23,938 nt of DNA. It comes from RGDT01 sp964630925. GTDB lineage: Bacteria > Planctomycetota > Planctomycetia > Gemmatales > Gemmataceae. Positions 15,508-21,795 of this stretch are shown here, piece by piece (the first letter of the stretch is position 1; the number at the start of each line of letters is the position of its first letter). The notes under the pieces were generated by a model that did not search any database, was not told the DNA's origin, and saw nothing but the letters and a program-made list of their open reading frames with translations. The DNA lies in the NCBI GenBank assembly GCA_964630925.1, contig CAZVZK010000154.1, forward strand, positions 1 to 23,938. Direction: 5' to 3'. The position numbers were made by a program, and so were the translations under genes.

Positions 15508-15535
15508 TACCGAATCGGGTTGATTCGTTGTGTCC

Positions 15536-15655
15536 GGGAGGGCGAGGCGGGCGAGGCCCCTGCCAAGCCACACGATGGTCGAAACATCCGCCTTGAATGA
15601 CCGTTGTCGCCGCGCCCCCAGGTGTCGATCGGCCCGGCAGGGGCCTCGCCCTCCC
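15536..15655. repeat. long inverted repeat, planctomycete-type intergenic element
   Basis: The right arm GGCAGGGGCCTCGCCCTCCC (15636-15655) is the reverse complement of the left arm (15536-15564) apart from a 9-base CGGGCGAGG duplication in the left arm. About 70 bases separate the arms. From memory, GGGAGGGCGAGGC-type elements are abundant between planctomycete genes; copy number was not checked. Confidence 0.65.
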
Positions 15656-15745
15656 GTGTCTTTCGCCGAGCACCACGAATCATCCCGAGCCGGTAGGACT
15701 GGAGTGAGATCCAGTGTGGGAGGAACCGCCACCGCCGGACGAAGC

Positions 15746-15821
15746 AGAAGTGGGCGTTCGCGCAGGCGCAGGTGAAAAAAAGTCCACGTGACAGTACGAT
15801 GATAGGAGTCAGCCCACTTCT
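15746..15821. repeat. 10-bp perfect inverted repeat bounding a 56-bp spacer
   Basis: AGAAGTGGGC (15746-15755) and GCCCACTTCT (15812-15821) are exact reverse complements. The enclosed sequence has a run of seven A and a TACGAT box. No target-site duplication is visible outside the arms. Confidence 0.5.
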
Positions 15822-15921
15822 ACGGCCTGGGGGAGGTATCCGGCAGCGGCCGCGAGTTGCGCCTTTGCTGGGGAATGCAGCCAGCTTCGGTTGGACTTGC
15901 TTGTAAAGTCCAGTCCGTGCT

Positions 15922-15949
15922 TTGCTTACTTTTCTGCGTCGCGCACGAT
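15922..15949 (+). promoter_or_regulatory. possible nrdJ promoter
   Basis: TTGCTT (15922-15927) and CACGAT (15944-15949) with a 16-base spacer lie about 47 bases before the nrdJ ATG. It is a moderate match. Confidence 0.35.
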
Positions 15950-15996
15950 TGCCCTGCGACTCCGCGCCGACTTCACGAGACCACCGGTGAGCGACC

Positions 15997-16497
15997 ATGC
16001 GTATCCAGCGCCGCTACACGTCCGAGGGGCGTGACCCCTTCTCCGCCTTCAACTTCGTCCCCCGCTCGTCGAGCATCAAGAACCCCGACGGCAGCGTCGT
16101 GTTCGAGATGAAGGACGTGATGGTCCCCGAGCACTTCTCCCAGGTCGCCGTGGACATCCTGGCCCAGAAGTACTTCCGCCGCGCCGGCGTCCCCCGCGTC
16201 GCCGTCCGCGTCCCCGAGGGCGGCGTCCCCGAGTGGATCCAGCGCAGCGTCCCCGCCGACGGCGACCCCCGCGACGAGCGCGAGCGCGACAGCCGCCAGG
16301 TCTTCCGCCGCCTCGCCGGCTGCTGGACCTACTGGGGCTGGAAGGGCGGCTACTTCTCGGCCGAGGCCGACGCCCGCGCCTACTTCGACGAGACCTGCCA
16401 CATGCTGGCCGGCCAGATGGCCGCCCCCAACTCCCCCCAGTGGTTCAACACCGGCCTCCACTGGGCCTACGGCATCGACGGCCCCGCACGACATTGA
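15997..16497 (+). pseudogene. nrdJ: truncated adenosylcobalamin-dependent ribonucleotide reductase (NrdJ, N-terminal part)
   Basis: The 166 codons match the start of class II (B12-dependent) ribonucleotide reductase, which makes deoxyribonucleotides. Landmarks are IQRRYTSEGRDPFSAFNFVPRSS, VFEMKDVMVPEHFSQVAVDILAQKYFRRAGVP, DSRQVFRRLAGCWTYWGWKGGYF and QMAAPNSPQWFNTGLHWAYGIDGP. The last normally continues as (G/A)QGHYYVDP, but here it reads GPARH and stops. Full NrdJ proteins run to roughly 700-1200 residues, so all catalytic cysteines, the radical site and the B12-binding part are missing. No continuation of the family occurs elsewhere in the window on either strand. The break is followed at once by a GIY-YIG gene, which suggests insertion of mobile DNA at this conserved site. 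It could also be a leftover target fragment with an intact nrdJ elsewhere. Confidence 0.85.
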
Positions 16498-16565
16498 TTC
16501 GGCTGCGGAGCGGCGCAACAGGGCTGAAACGAACAGGTAGGTCTTGAGAGTCACGGGAGGGTTTT

Positions 16566-17432
16566 GTGATCTACTTCCTTCAGGACAGCGAGCGGTTCGG
16601 CATCAAGATCGGCTACGCCAAGAACGACGTGGAGGCGAGGGCGGCGACCCTCCAGACGGGCAACCAGATCCCGCTTGTCATTCTGGCGGCCATGCCGGGC
16701 GAGCGGAAGGACGAGGCCGAACTGCACCAGCGGTTTGCGTCGCACCGAATCATGGGCGAGTGGTTCCAGCCGTGCCCGGACCTCCTTCGCGTCATCGCCT
16801 CCGTCGTGTCGGGTGGCCGGGTGATCAGGCGGGAGCCGCCGTTCTCCGTCTACCTCGCCGGGAAAATCACCGGCGTCGGTGGCACCACCTCATGGCGCCG
16901 TCAACTGTGGCCCGACGGTGTGCCACCCATCTCGTTCGACCCAGAGGAAGAGATGACGTGGCCGACCGCACGCGGCGTGATCCGCGGCGGGCACCACTAC
17001 ACCGGCCCCTACCCGGCTCCGCGCGAGACATCGGCGCACGGCGTTACATTCAGGTCTGGTGAGGAGGACTGGCACGGCCAGTTCTCCGCCTCCGACTGCG
17101 ACAGACTCGAGGAGATGGGTGCGTTGGCCCACGAGCGAGCCACGGATCGCGGCATCATCCGCCTCTGTCTGGACGCTATCCGGGGGAGCGACCTCGTGTT
17201 CGCGTGGATTGACTCGCTCGATTGCTACGGGACCGTCGCGGAGGTCGGCTACGCCGTCGGACGCGGGGTACCGGCCTACGTCGCCTCGCCCCGCCCCTTC
17301 CGCGATATGTGGTTCGTGTCTGCCATGTCCTCCATCGGCGTGCGTTGGTGGCAGTGGCCTGACCCAAGGGTGGCGTTCGATGCCGCCGTCAGGCACCACG
17401 CGGAGGGCAGGGCTGACACCGCCGCTGTGTAG
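16566..17432 (+). CDS. GIY-YIG nuclease-like (T5orf172/MUG113) domain fused to a nucleoside 2-deoxyribosyltransferase-like domain
   Basis: A 288-residue two-domain protein. Residues 1-80 resemble the compact GIY-YIG group known as T5orf172/MUG113: IYFLQD, FGIKIGYAKNDVEARAATLQTGN, ERKDEAELHQRFASHRIMGEWF, with Tyr3, Gly16-Tyr17, Arg25 and Glu65 as candidate active-site residues. From about residue 93 it resembles nucleoside 2-deoxyribosyltransferase-like proteins: VYLAGKI (95-101), SDLVFAWID (208-216) and GTVAEVGYA (222-230), with Glu226 in the usual nucleophile position, then GVPAYVASP. The GTG at 16566 is supported by GGGAGG at 16555-16560. It lies 68 bp after the nrdJ break on the same strand, and codon use is less GC-biased than in upstream core genes, fitting acquisition. 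A DNA-cutting plus nucleoside or base-processing role is inference. Confidence 0.75.
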   Translation: MIYFLQDSERFGIKIGYAKNDVEARAATLQTGNQIPLVILAAMPGERKDEAELHQRFASHRIMGEWFQPCPDLLRVIASVVSGGRVIRREPPFSVYLAGKITGVGGTTSWRRQLWPDGVPPISFDPEEEMTWPTARGVIRGGHHYTGPYPAPRETSAHGVTFRSGEEDWHGQFSASDCDRLEEMGALAHERATDRGIIRLCLDAIRGSDLVFAWIDSLDCYGTVAEVGYAVGRGVPAYVASPRPFRDMWFVSAMSSIGVRWWQWPDPRVAFDAAVRHHAEGRADTAAV

Positions 17433-17483
17433 CCAGCACCCCGATACCTGTCACTTTGCGGGTGTGGGGCGATCTGTGTTGAG

Positions 17484-17513
17484 TTGCCTGGGGTCGTGGT
17501 TGTTCGCTACGAT
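17484..17513 (+). promoter_or_regulatory. sigma70-like promoter of the coiled-coil gene
   Basis: TTGCCT (17484-17489) and TACGAT (17508-17513), 18-base spacer, lie 28 bases before the ATG at 17542. Confidence 0.5.
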
Positions 17514-17541
17514 TGAATCGTTCATGCTGAGGAGGACGCTC

Positions 17542-18090
17542 ATGATGCTGAGCCAGTTCGTGGAAACGCTGAGTGAATCGGTGCAGGCGATGGTGAACCG
17601 CGTCCGACAGGAGCGGGAAGAGGAAGTCGAGGCTCTCCGGGAGGAACTGGCCGAGGAACGACACCAACGACAGGTCCGCGAGACCGAAAACAAGATCGAT
17701 CTTGCCGCCCAGCAGAAAGAGCACCTTCAGCAATTGTCGGAGGTGATCGGCGAGAACTTCGCCCTCCTGAGCGAGAACGCGCAGCTTCAAGCTCAACTCA
17801 GGGCGGCGGAATTGGCCAGGGTGGAGTCGGAATCGGAAGCGGAAGAACTCCGCGCCGCGGTCGCTTCCCTGACGGAGTCCAACGACGCCTTGCTTGCTGA
17901 GGGCGCTGCCCTCGGGCTCCAAGTCAAGGGGCTGCTGTGGGACCTCCAGCAAGCCCAGTCCGGTGCGGTTGACAGCCGCGAGCGGCGGGAGTGCCCTCGT
18001 TGTGGGTCGGACTTGGATTGGCGACGGTCGAGGACCTTCTGCCTCCGATGCGAGGAAGTCACCGAACCATCACCGCTCCGAGACGGGTGA
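17542..18090 (+). CDS. coiled-coil protein with C-terminal zinc ribbon
   Basis: A 182-residue cytoplasmic protein, not recognised as a named family. AGGAGG at 17530-17535, six bases before it, selects the ATG at 17542 over the ATG at 17524. Residues about 15-150 form one long, highly charged Glu/Gln/Leu coiled coil (EREEEVEALREELAEER, LSENAQLQAQLRAAELA). Near the C-terminus CPRCGSDLDW ... FCLRCEE is a CxxC-x(n)-CxxC zinc ribbon. Coiled coil plus zinc ribbon suggests an oligomeric adaptor or nucleic-acid-binding protein. It has its own promoter and sits between the GIY-YIG fusion and the first long direct repeat, inside the probable accessory region. Confidence 0.75.
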   Translation: MMLSQFVETLSESVQAMVNRVRQEREEEVEALREELAEERHQRQVRETENKIDLAAQQKEHLQQLSEVIGENFALLSENAQLQAQLRAAELARVESESEAEELRAAVASLTESNDALLAEGAALGLQVKGLLWDLQQAQSGAVDSRERRECPRCGSDLDWRRSRTFCLRCEEVTEPSPLRDG

Positions 18091-18136
18091 CCGTGACGTT
18101 CATTGAGGGTCGTTCGGCCTCCCTACGCCCCATCCG

Positions 18137-18277
18137 CCACGGCCTCCCCCGCCTTGCGCGGCCCCACGCTCGCTGCGCTCGCTCGGCCCCGGCCGCAAAG
18201 CCGGCCCGGCCGGGGCCGCTCGGCGTCCTCACACCAAACAAAGACCGAAAGCCGCCCGCCTCCGGCGGGCGGCACCG
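18137..18277 (+). repeat. long direct repeat, copy 1
   Basis: A 141-bp sequence that recurs in the same orientation at 22534-22673 with only a few differences. It contains CGCTCGCTGCGCTCGCTCGG, the palindromic CCGGCCGCAAAGCCGG region, and ends in a hairpin with a 10-bp perfect stem (GCCGCCCGCC/GGCGGGCGGC, TCC loop; 18251-18273). No ORF is conserved between the copies, so it is probably a structured noncoding repeat. Confidence 0.85.
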
Positions 18278-18316
18278 CCCGCCACACCGCCCGATCCGCT
18301 TTTGCCGGGCAAACCC

Positions 18317-18345
18317 GGCCGGAAGCAGATGCGACAGACAACACC
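18317..18345 (+). repeat. short direct repeat, copy A
   Basis: This 29-mer matches 19468-19496 at 26 of 29 positions. The most conserved part is CAGACAACACC with GCAGA upstream. It lies 44 bp past the HNH stop, on the far side of the HNH module from copy B. Confidence 0.65.
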
Positions 18346-18388
18346 TCGATCCACAACCACCGATGTACGGCGCGGCCGCCGGGTGCCC

Positions 18389-19033
18389 TCAATACACCCC
18401 CGGCAGCTCCCCGCGCTGCCGCCTCGCGAACGCGCTCTCCGCGATCCCCCCGAGCCGCGAATTGCCCTCGGGAGGACGCAGCACCGACAGGTCCGGCAGG
18501 TCATCGGGGTAGGAGAGGTAGGCGCGGCACAGGTCGGCGCCCGGCCCCTCCGGGTGCGAAGCCAGGAAGGCCAGTAGCGTCCGCATGTGCCGGCGGAACC
18601 GCGTGAGTTGGCCGCGATCCAGCCCGCAGATCCGGATGAACCCCGCCCCGACCAGGTCCAGTGCGTGGATCGTCCCGTCCTCGCGCACCTCCAGGTGCCG
18701 GCCCAGCCCGAGGCAGGGGTCGAGGGGCAGCGCGTGATTGCCACGCGCCGAGTTGCAGTCGCAGCAGGAGTAGGCCAGCGTGTCATAGTCCGCCGGCCCG
18801 GCCGGGGCCAGGCTCACCGGCAACAGGTGCTCGGTCCCGAAGTCGTTGGCCCCGTTGGGGTACCACCTCTCCCGACACAGGCAGTACACGCACCGATAGT
18901 CGAACTCGTCCCGCAGGAACGGCTTGCACCGCGAATCGTCCGGGTAACCGCGCGGCCCGTGCCTCCGCCTCATCGGCCACGCCGGGTACACGAAAGGGTC
19001 GGGGTGAGGCAGCGGGTCACGGGCCGGGCGCAT
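18389..19033 (-). CDS. HNH endonuclease-like protein
   Basis: A 214-residue protein with an HNH fold signature. A first zinc pair CVYC (Cys48, Cys51) is followed by GTEHLLPVSLA, where His69 is in the place of the catalytic HNH histidine and Glu68 replaces the common Asp. Then comes AYSCCDCNSARGN (90-99) with the second cysteine pair and the Asn. HNH proteins cut or nick DNA in restriction, homing and mobile elements. The C-terminal half (LVGAGFIRICGLDRGQLTRFRRHMRTLLAFLA) resembles the tail of planctomycete HNH proteins of unknown role. The ATG at 19033 lies 17 bp inside the upstream small gene, so the two are coupled. Flanking short direct repeats suggest a mobile module. Confidence 0.8.
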   Translation of the reverse strand: MRPARDPLPHPDPFVYPAWPMRRRHGPRGYPDDSRCKPFLRDEFDYRCVYCLCRERWYPNGANDFGTEHLLPVSLAPAGPADYDTLAYSCCDCNSARGNHALPLDPCLGLGRHLEVREDGTIHALDLVGAGFIRICGLDRGQLTRFRRHMRTLLAFLASHPEGPGADLCRAYLSYPDDLPDLSVLRPPEGNSRLGGIAESAFARRQRGELPGVY

Positions 19034-19304
19034 CGTGCGGCCCCCCGATCCGCCGGAGGACGTCCTCGATCCCCGCGAGGAGCTGCCGGTCCCGCGGGGC
19101 CGCCCGCAAGGCGGCCACGGCCTGGAGCCGCTCCAGCTCACGCAGCTCCTCCGCCGAGATACGGCCCTCCATCTCCTTGCGGATCAGCTCGTGCCGGCGC
19201 TCGTTGACGCGCGGCCATTGCTCGTCCCCGGCCAGCGCCGCCGGGTCATCGGGCGGGGCCAGGGGCGCGGCCGGCGGGTCGGCGAACGGGATTGTGGGAT
19301 TCAT
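19017..19304 (-). CDS. small helical partner protein of the HNH gene
   Basis: A 95-residue protein, not recognised. The ATG at 19304 has a strong GGAGGAGGG on the minus strand just upstream. The first 30 residues are Pro/Ala-rich (MNPTIPFADPPAAPLAPPDD); the rest is helical and charged (RRHELIRKEMEGRISAEELRELERLQAVAAL, GIEDVLRRIG). It is the first gene of a two-gene operon and overlaps the HNH gene by 17 bp. The context fits a regulator, antitoxin or immunity protein for the nuclease, but that is inference. Confidence 0.65.
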   Translation of the reverse strand: MNPTIPFADPPAAPLAPPDDPAALAGDEQWPRVNERRHELIRKEMEGRISAEELRELERLQAVAALRAAPRDRQLLAGIEDVLRRIGGPHDAPGP

Positions 19305-19323
19305 GGCGTGCCCTCCTCCCCCC

Positions 19324-19351
19324 ATTGTTCTTTCTGTCACAGGCATGTCAA
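19324..19351 (-). promoter_or_regulatory. sigma70-like promoter of the HNH operon
   Basis: Minus-strand TTGACA (19351 to 19346), a perfect -35, and AACAAT (19329 to 19324) with a 16-base spacer lie 20 bases before the ATG at 19304. Confidence 0.65.
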
Positions 19352-19371
19352 GGCGCGTAGTCATACGCGCC
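19352..19371. promoter_or_regulatory. palindrome abutting the HNH-operon -35 (operator candidate)
   Basis: GGCGCGTAGTCATACGCGCC is a perfect 8-bp inverted repeat with a 4-base centre, touching the TTGACA box of the minus-strand promoter. This is a typical place for a dimeric regulator to bind; the regulator is not identified. Confidence 0.5.
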
Positions 19372-19467
19372 GAAGGCAACGTCCGCCCCAGCTCAGCATT
19401 CCGGGGGCGTTGACGAGCCGGGCATCTGCTCCCGGCCTTCTACCCACCCCAACGCCCTACCACCCCA

Positions 19468-19496
19468 GGCCGGATGCAGACGCGGCAGACAACACC
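19468..19496 (+). repeat. short direct repeat, copy B
   Basis: Matches 18317-18345 at 26 of 29 positions in the same orientation; the pair brackets the HNH operon. Confidence 0.65.
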
Positions 19497-19620
19497 CCTA
19501 ACGGCAAGAGAGGCCGCACGGCACTCGGCTTTCAGCTCCGAAGGGTGACGGGGGCGCGGCACAGGGGCTCGCGCCAGGGGGATCCGGCGCAAGAATGCAC
19601 CGGCAGGAGGAACGAGAACC

Positions 19621-20206
19621 ATGTCCACGGCCCTGTCCGTCGCGCGCGAGCTCGTGCGGCTCTCCTTCGAGAATGCGGAGCCGGACCCGCTGACAGGCCC
19701 GCGCTTGCAGAAACTGCTCTACTACGCCCAGGCCTGGTCGCTGGCCGCGCGGGGGTGCTGCCTCTTCCCCGAGCCGATCCAGGCACGGCGCGGCGGCCCC
19801 GTGGTCCGCGCGGTGCGGCCCGCCAGGGGCAGCGTGGTCGGCCCGAAGGACCTCCGCGCCCCCGTTGGATGAAAAGGACGCCGCCTTCGTCCGGGCCGTG
19901 TGGGAGGCGTACCGTCCGTTCTCGGCGTCGAGCCTCGCGGAGTCGGCGCGGGAGGAGGCCCCGTGGCGGCAAGCGTGGGGCGAGAGGGCGGCGGACGACG
20001 CCGGGTCGGCCCCCATGCCCTTGGAGCCCATCGCCGACTACTTCGCGCGCCGCCCCGTGCCCGGACCGGTGGCCGAACACAAGCGTCGGCGGGAGGCGAG
20101 GGAGCGCGAGGCCCGGGAGGAGCTGGATCGTATGCCGCCGTTGGACTTCGCCGCGTTCAAAGCGATGGCCCCGCGCCGGAAGACCGTGCCGGCGGACGGG
20201 CGATGA
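19621..20206 (+). pseudogene. Panacea/SocA (DUF4065) antitoxin-like gene, frameshifted
   Basis: The first frame (19621-19872) encodes SVARELVRLSFENAEPDPLTGPRLQKLLYYAQAWSLAARGCCLFPEPIQA...GPVV, the N-terminal half of the Panacea (DUF4065, SocA/GepA-like) domain. The second frame (19865-20206) carries its C-terminal half: LDEKDAAFVRAVWEAYRPFSASSLAESAREEAPWRQAW. The switch falls at a run of five C (19859-19863); one base fewer there would restore one reading frame of about 194 residues. AGGAGG at 19605-19610 serves the ATG at 19621. Panacea proteins are known as antitoxins that neutralise many toxin types. Its end overlaps the next gene as ATGA, as expected of a toxin-antitoxin pair. It may be a decayed gene, a sequencing error at a homopolymer, or programmed frameshifting. 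Confidence 0.7.
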
Positions 20207-20564
20207 GTGTCCTCCACCCGGCGGGGACGATCCTCCGCGTCCGGGGCGTCCTCGACATGCGGGAGGCCAACCCCAAGACCCGTCCCGTCCTGCTGGTGCG
20301 CGACCTGGGCGAGGACGACGAGGAGCTGTGCGCCGGGGCGATCACGACCTCGTTCGACCTCCCGCTCCCCCGCCGTGCGTGAAGCTGGAGTACGGCCCGC
20401 CCGGGCGGTGCCGGACGGGATTGGACGAGCCCGCGGCCGCGCACGGGCGTTGGTTCGTGGTGCGGCCCGTCTCGGCCATCGTGGAGCGGATGGGGTTCGC
20501 CGGCGACGGCGCGCTGAGGCAGGCGGTGGCCATCATCCGTGAGAAGGTGCGCGAGGGCCGCTGA
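20203..20564 (+). pseudogene. PemK/MazF-like toxin candidate, frameshifted
   Basis: The first frame from the ATG at 20203 gives MSVLHPAGTILRVRGVLDMREANPKTRPVLLVRDLG...CAGAITTSFDLPLP and stops at 20382. The same protein seems to continue in another frame as CVKLEYGPPGRCRTGLDEPAAAHGRWFVVRPVSAIVERMGF, to 20564. The break is at a run of five C (20367-20371); one extra base there restores about 120 residues. KTRPVLLV followed by a short beta segment and AITTSFD resembles PemK/MazF-type ribonuclease toxins, but the match is weak. It overlaps the Panacea gene by four bases, which supports the toxin reading. The defect direction is opposite to that in its partner. Confidence 0.55.
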
Positions 20565-20652
20565 ACCGGCTGTTGACGCGGCGGATGGTGTCCCGGAACA
20601 AGGCCAGGAGGGCGGGCGCGTCGTCCGACCGGTACGGACGCAATGTGAGCAT
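20533..20652 (-). pseudogene. GNAT N-acetyltransferase remnant (N-terminus only)
   Basis: On the minus strand from the ATG at 20652, MLTLRPYRSDDAPALLALF continues RDTIRRVNSR, the typical first 29 residues of a GNAT acetyltransferase. The frame then runs into unrelated sequence from about 20565, exactly where the toxin gene ends on the other strand, and stops at 20533. A GGGGGCGAGG ribosome site precedes the ATG. The rest of the GNAT domain, including the acetyl-CoA loop, is not found in the window. This looks like a gene cut when the toxin-antitoxin module arrived or by a later deletion. Confidence 0.6.
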
Positions 20653-20786
20653 CCTCGCCCCCTGTCCCGAACAGCCGCGTTCACTCGCCAGGCCGCCTGC
20701 GAGGATGTTGACCCGCGCGAAACCGCAGCGGCGGCCTGGCCAAGTGCATCGTCATGGTTTGGCGGCTGAACTTGCAATGACTCAGA

Positions 20787-21650
20787 TCACTCCTTCCTTG
20801 CCATGACCGGAACCAGTCGTTGGATGCGGTAGCTTTCGGCGTTGTCCTTCACCCATTGCTTCAGGGCCGCCGCGTCTTTCTTCTTGTCCCCCGTGTAGGC
20901 CGGGTACGACTTGGGCATCGGGACGCCGCCCTGGCGGGCGGCCTCGGCTATCAAGATGACCGCATACCGCGGGGAGACCTCCGCCTCGTCGGCGGGTCGG
21001 TCCCAGTCCGCTTCCGCCAACGCCGACAGGATGAGCTTGCTTTGCCCGGCGTCGATGGGCTTCGCCTCGTTCTTGCCCCTCAAGCGCATCGGGGCGTAGG
21101 TGTAACGCAGGGACAGCAGGTAGGCGGTCAGCACGCGATCCTGAAGCCCCTTGGCCTTCAACGCCGTGTCGGGCTCGCTCAGGGACCTGCAGCACCGCCG
21201 GGTCAGGGCCAGCTCTTTCTCAAAGTCCTTCCCCGACTTGTCGTGGAAGCCGCCGGCGGGGACGACGTAGAAGTCCTCGGTACAGTGCTTGACGGCATAG
21301 AAGCAGCCCTCCTGGCCGACGGCCGGCTTCGGCTTGTGTTCCCCTGACTTCACCTGGATCCCGAGGAAGGCGACGCGGACCTTCTTGGCGGCCTTCGGCC
21401 CGAAGAGGGGCTCGGACACCTCCACGTCGGCCATCACGAACTCCACCTTCGCGTCGATGTGGCCATAGAGCCGGGCGAGGACCGGCTTGGGCGCGACCGC
21501 TGTGATCTTGCCGACGACCACGCAATCCGCCTGCGCGATCTTGTTGGGGATGGGCTCTTTGGGCACCGTGATGTAGCCGTGCGTGGCCGTCGCCACAAAC
21601 AGGACCGCAGCGCAAACACCAGCAAGTGAGATGGGCCGCTTCATCTTCAT
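20787..21650 (-). CDS. secreted hypothetical protein
   Basis: A 287-residue protein with a clear signal peptide (MKMKRPISLAGVCAAVLFVATATHG), so it is exported; no lipobox cysteine is seen. The mature part starts with a beta-rich domain (IAQADCVVVGKITAVAPKPV, VEFVMADVEVSEPLFG, KKVRVAFLGIQ), resembling the small OB-like domains found in many planctomycete secreted proteins. The C-terminal half is helical (LLSLRYTYAPMRLRGKNEAKPID, ALKQWVKDNAES). The pattern 'is a cost or status passed on when X touches a metal' is not evident, so no function is offered. GGAGG lies ten bases before the ATG. It is a single gene on the minus strand in the accessory region. Confidence 0.75.
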   Translation of the reverse strand: MKMKRPISLAGVCAAVLFVATATHGYITVPKEPIPNKIAQADCVVVGKITAVAPKPVLARLYGHIDAKVEFVMADVEVSEPLFGPKAAKKVRVAFLGIQVKSGEHKPKPAVGQEGCFYAVKHCTEDFYVVPAGGFHDKSGKDFEKELALTRRCCRSLSEPDTALKAKGLQDRVLTAYLLSLRYTYAPMRLRGKNEAKPIDAGQSKLILSALAEADWDRPADEAEVSPRYAVILIAEAARQGGVPMPKSYPAYTGDKKKDAAALKQWVKDNAESYRIQRLVPVMARKE

Positions 21651-21673
21651 GGGTTCTTTCCTCCGCGGGGCCT

Positions 21674-21702
21674 ATCGCACCATTTGGTCGGCCGAACACC
21701 AA
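21674..21702 (-). promoter_or_regulatory. possible promoter of the secreted-protein gene
   Basis: Minus-strand TTGGTG (21702 to 21697) and TGCGAT (21679 to 21674) have a 17-base spacer and lie 23 bases before the ATG at 21650. The -10 is imperfect. Confidence 0.4.
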
Positions 21703-21795
21703 GTTCACCTGCCGGCGGGCACCGGTGAGCTACACGGTTCAGAAACCTGTCGTGCCCCGCCGTTCAGGTAGAGCGGCTCGTTTGGCGGGCCATTG

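Larger units (their letters stand above)
15508..15996. other. 489-bp intergenic region rich in inverted repeats, upstream of nrdJ
   Basis: No gene is supported. Contents: CGAATC...GATTCG (15511-15527) just after the small gene; a long imperfect inverted repeat (15536-15655); a short hairpin ACTGGA/TCCAGT (15698-15715); a 10-bp inverted repeat (15746-15821) enclosing an A-run and a TACGAT box (15795-15800); GGACTT/AAGTCC (15893-15911); and a possible nrdJ promoter (15922-15949). I see no convincing cobalamin riboswitch or NrdR box. Confidence 0.55.
18091..18388. other. intergenic region made mostly of repeat modules
   Basis: No gene is supported. It contains the long direct repeat copy 1 (18137-18277), a GCCGGG/CCCGGC hairpin (18305-18319) and the short direct repeat copy A (18317-18345). 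Confidence 0.6.
19305..19620. other. intergenic region between divergent accessory operons
   Basis: No gene is supported. It holds the HNH-operon promoter and palindrome (19324-19371), a GCCGGG/CCCGGC hairpin near 19416-19436, the short direct repeat copy B (19468-19496), and AGGAGG (19605-19610) for the next gene. Confidence 0.6.

Noticed and set aside
15508..15996. cobalamin riboswitch upstream of nrdJ
   Set aside because: I found no B12-box-like core or matching conserved stems; the region holds only unrelated inverted repeats.
16495..16530. nrdJ TGA as a selenocysteine or readthrough codon
   Set aside because: Sequence after the TGA (FGCGAAQQG then another stop) does not match NrdJ and ends at once.
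16498..16565. intein or group I/II intron boundary in nrdJ
   Set aside because: No intein motifs, no 5' GTGYG start and no 3' exon are visible in the window, so insertion type cannot be claimed.
19870..20393. TGA codons in the Panacea and toxin genes as Sec codons
   Set aside because: Reading through either TGA gives unrelated sequence; a one-base shift gives the expected protein.
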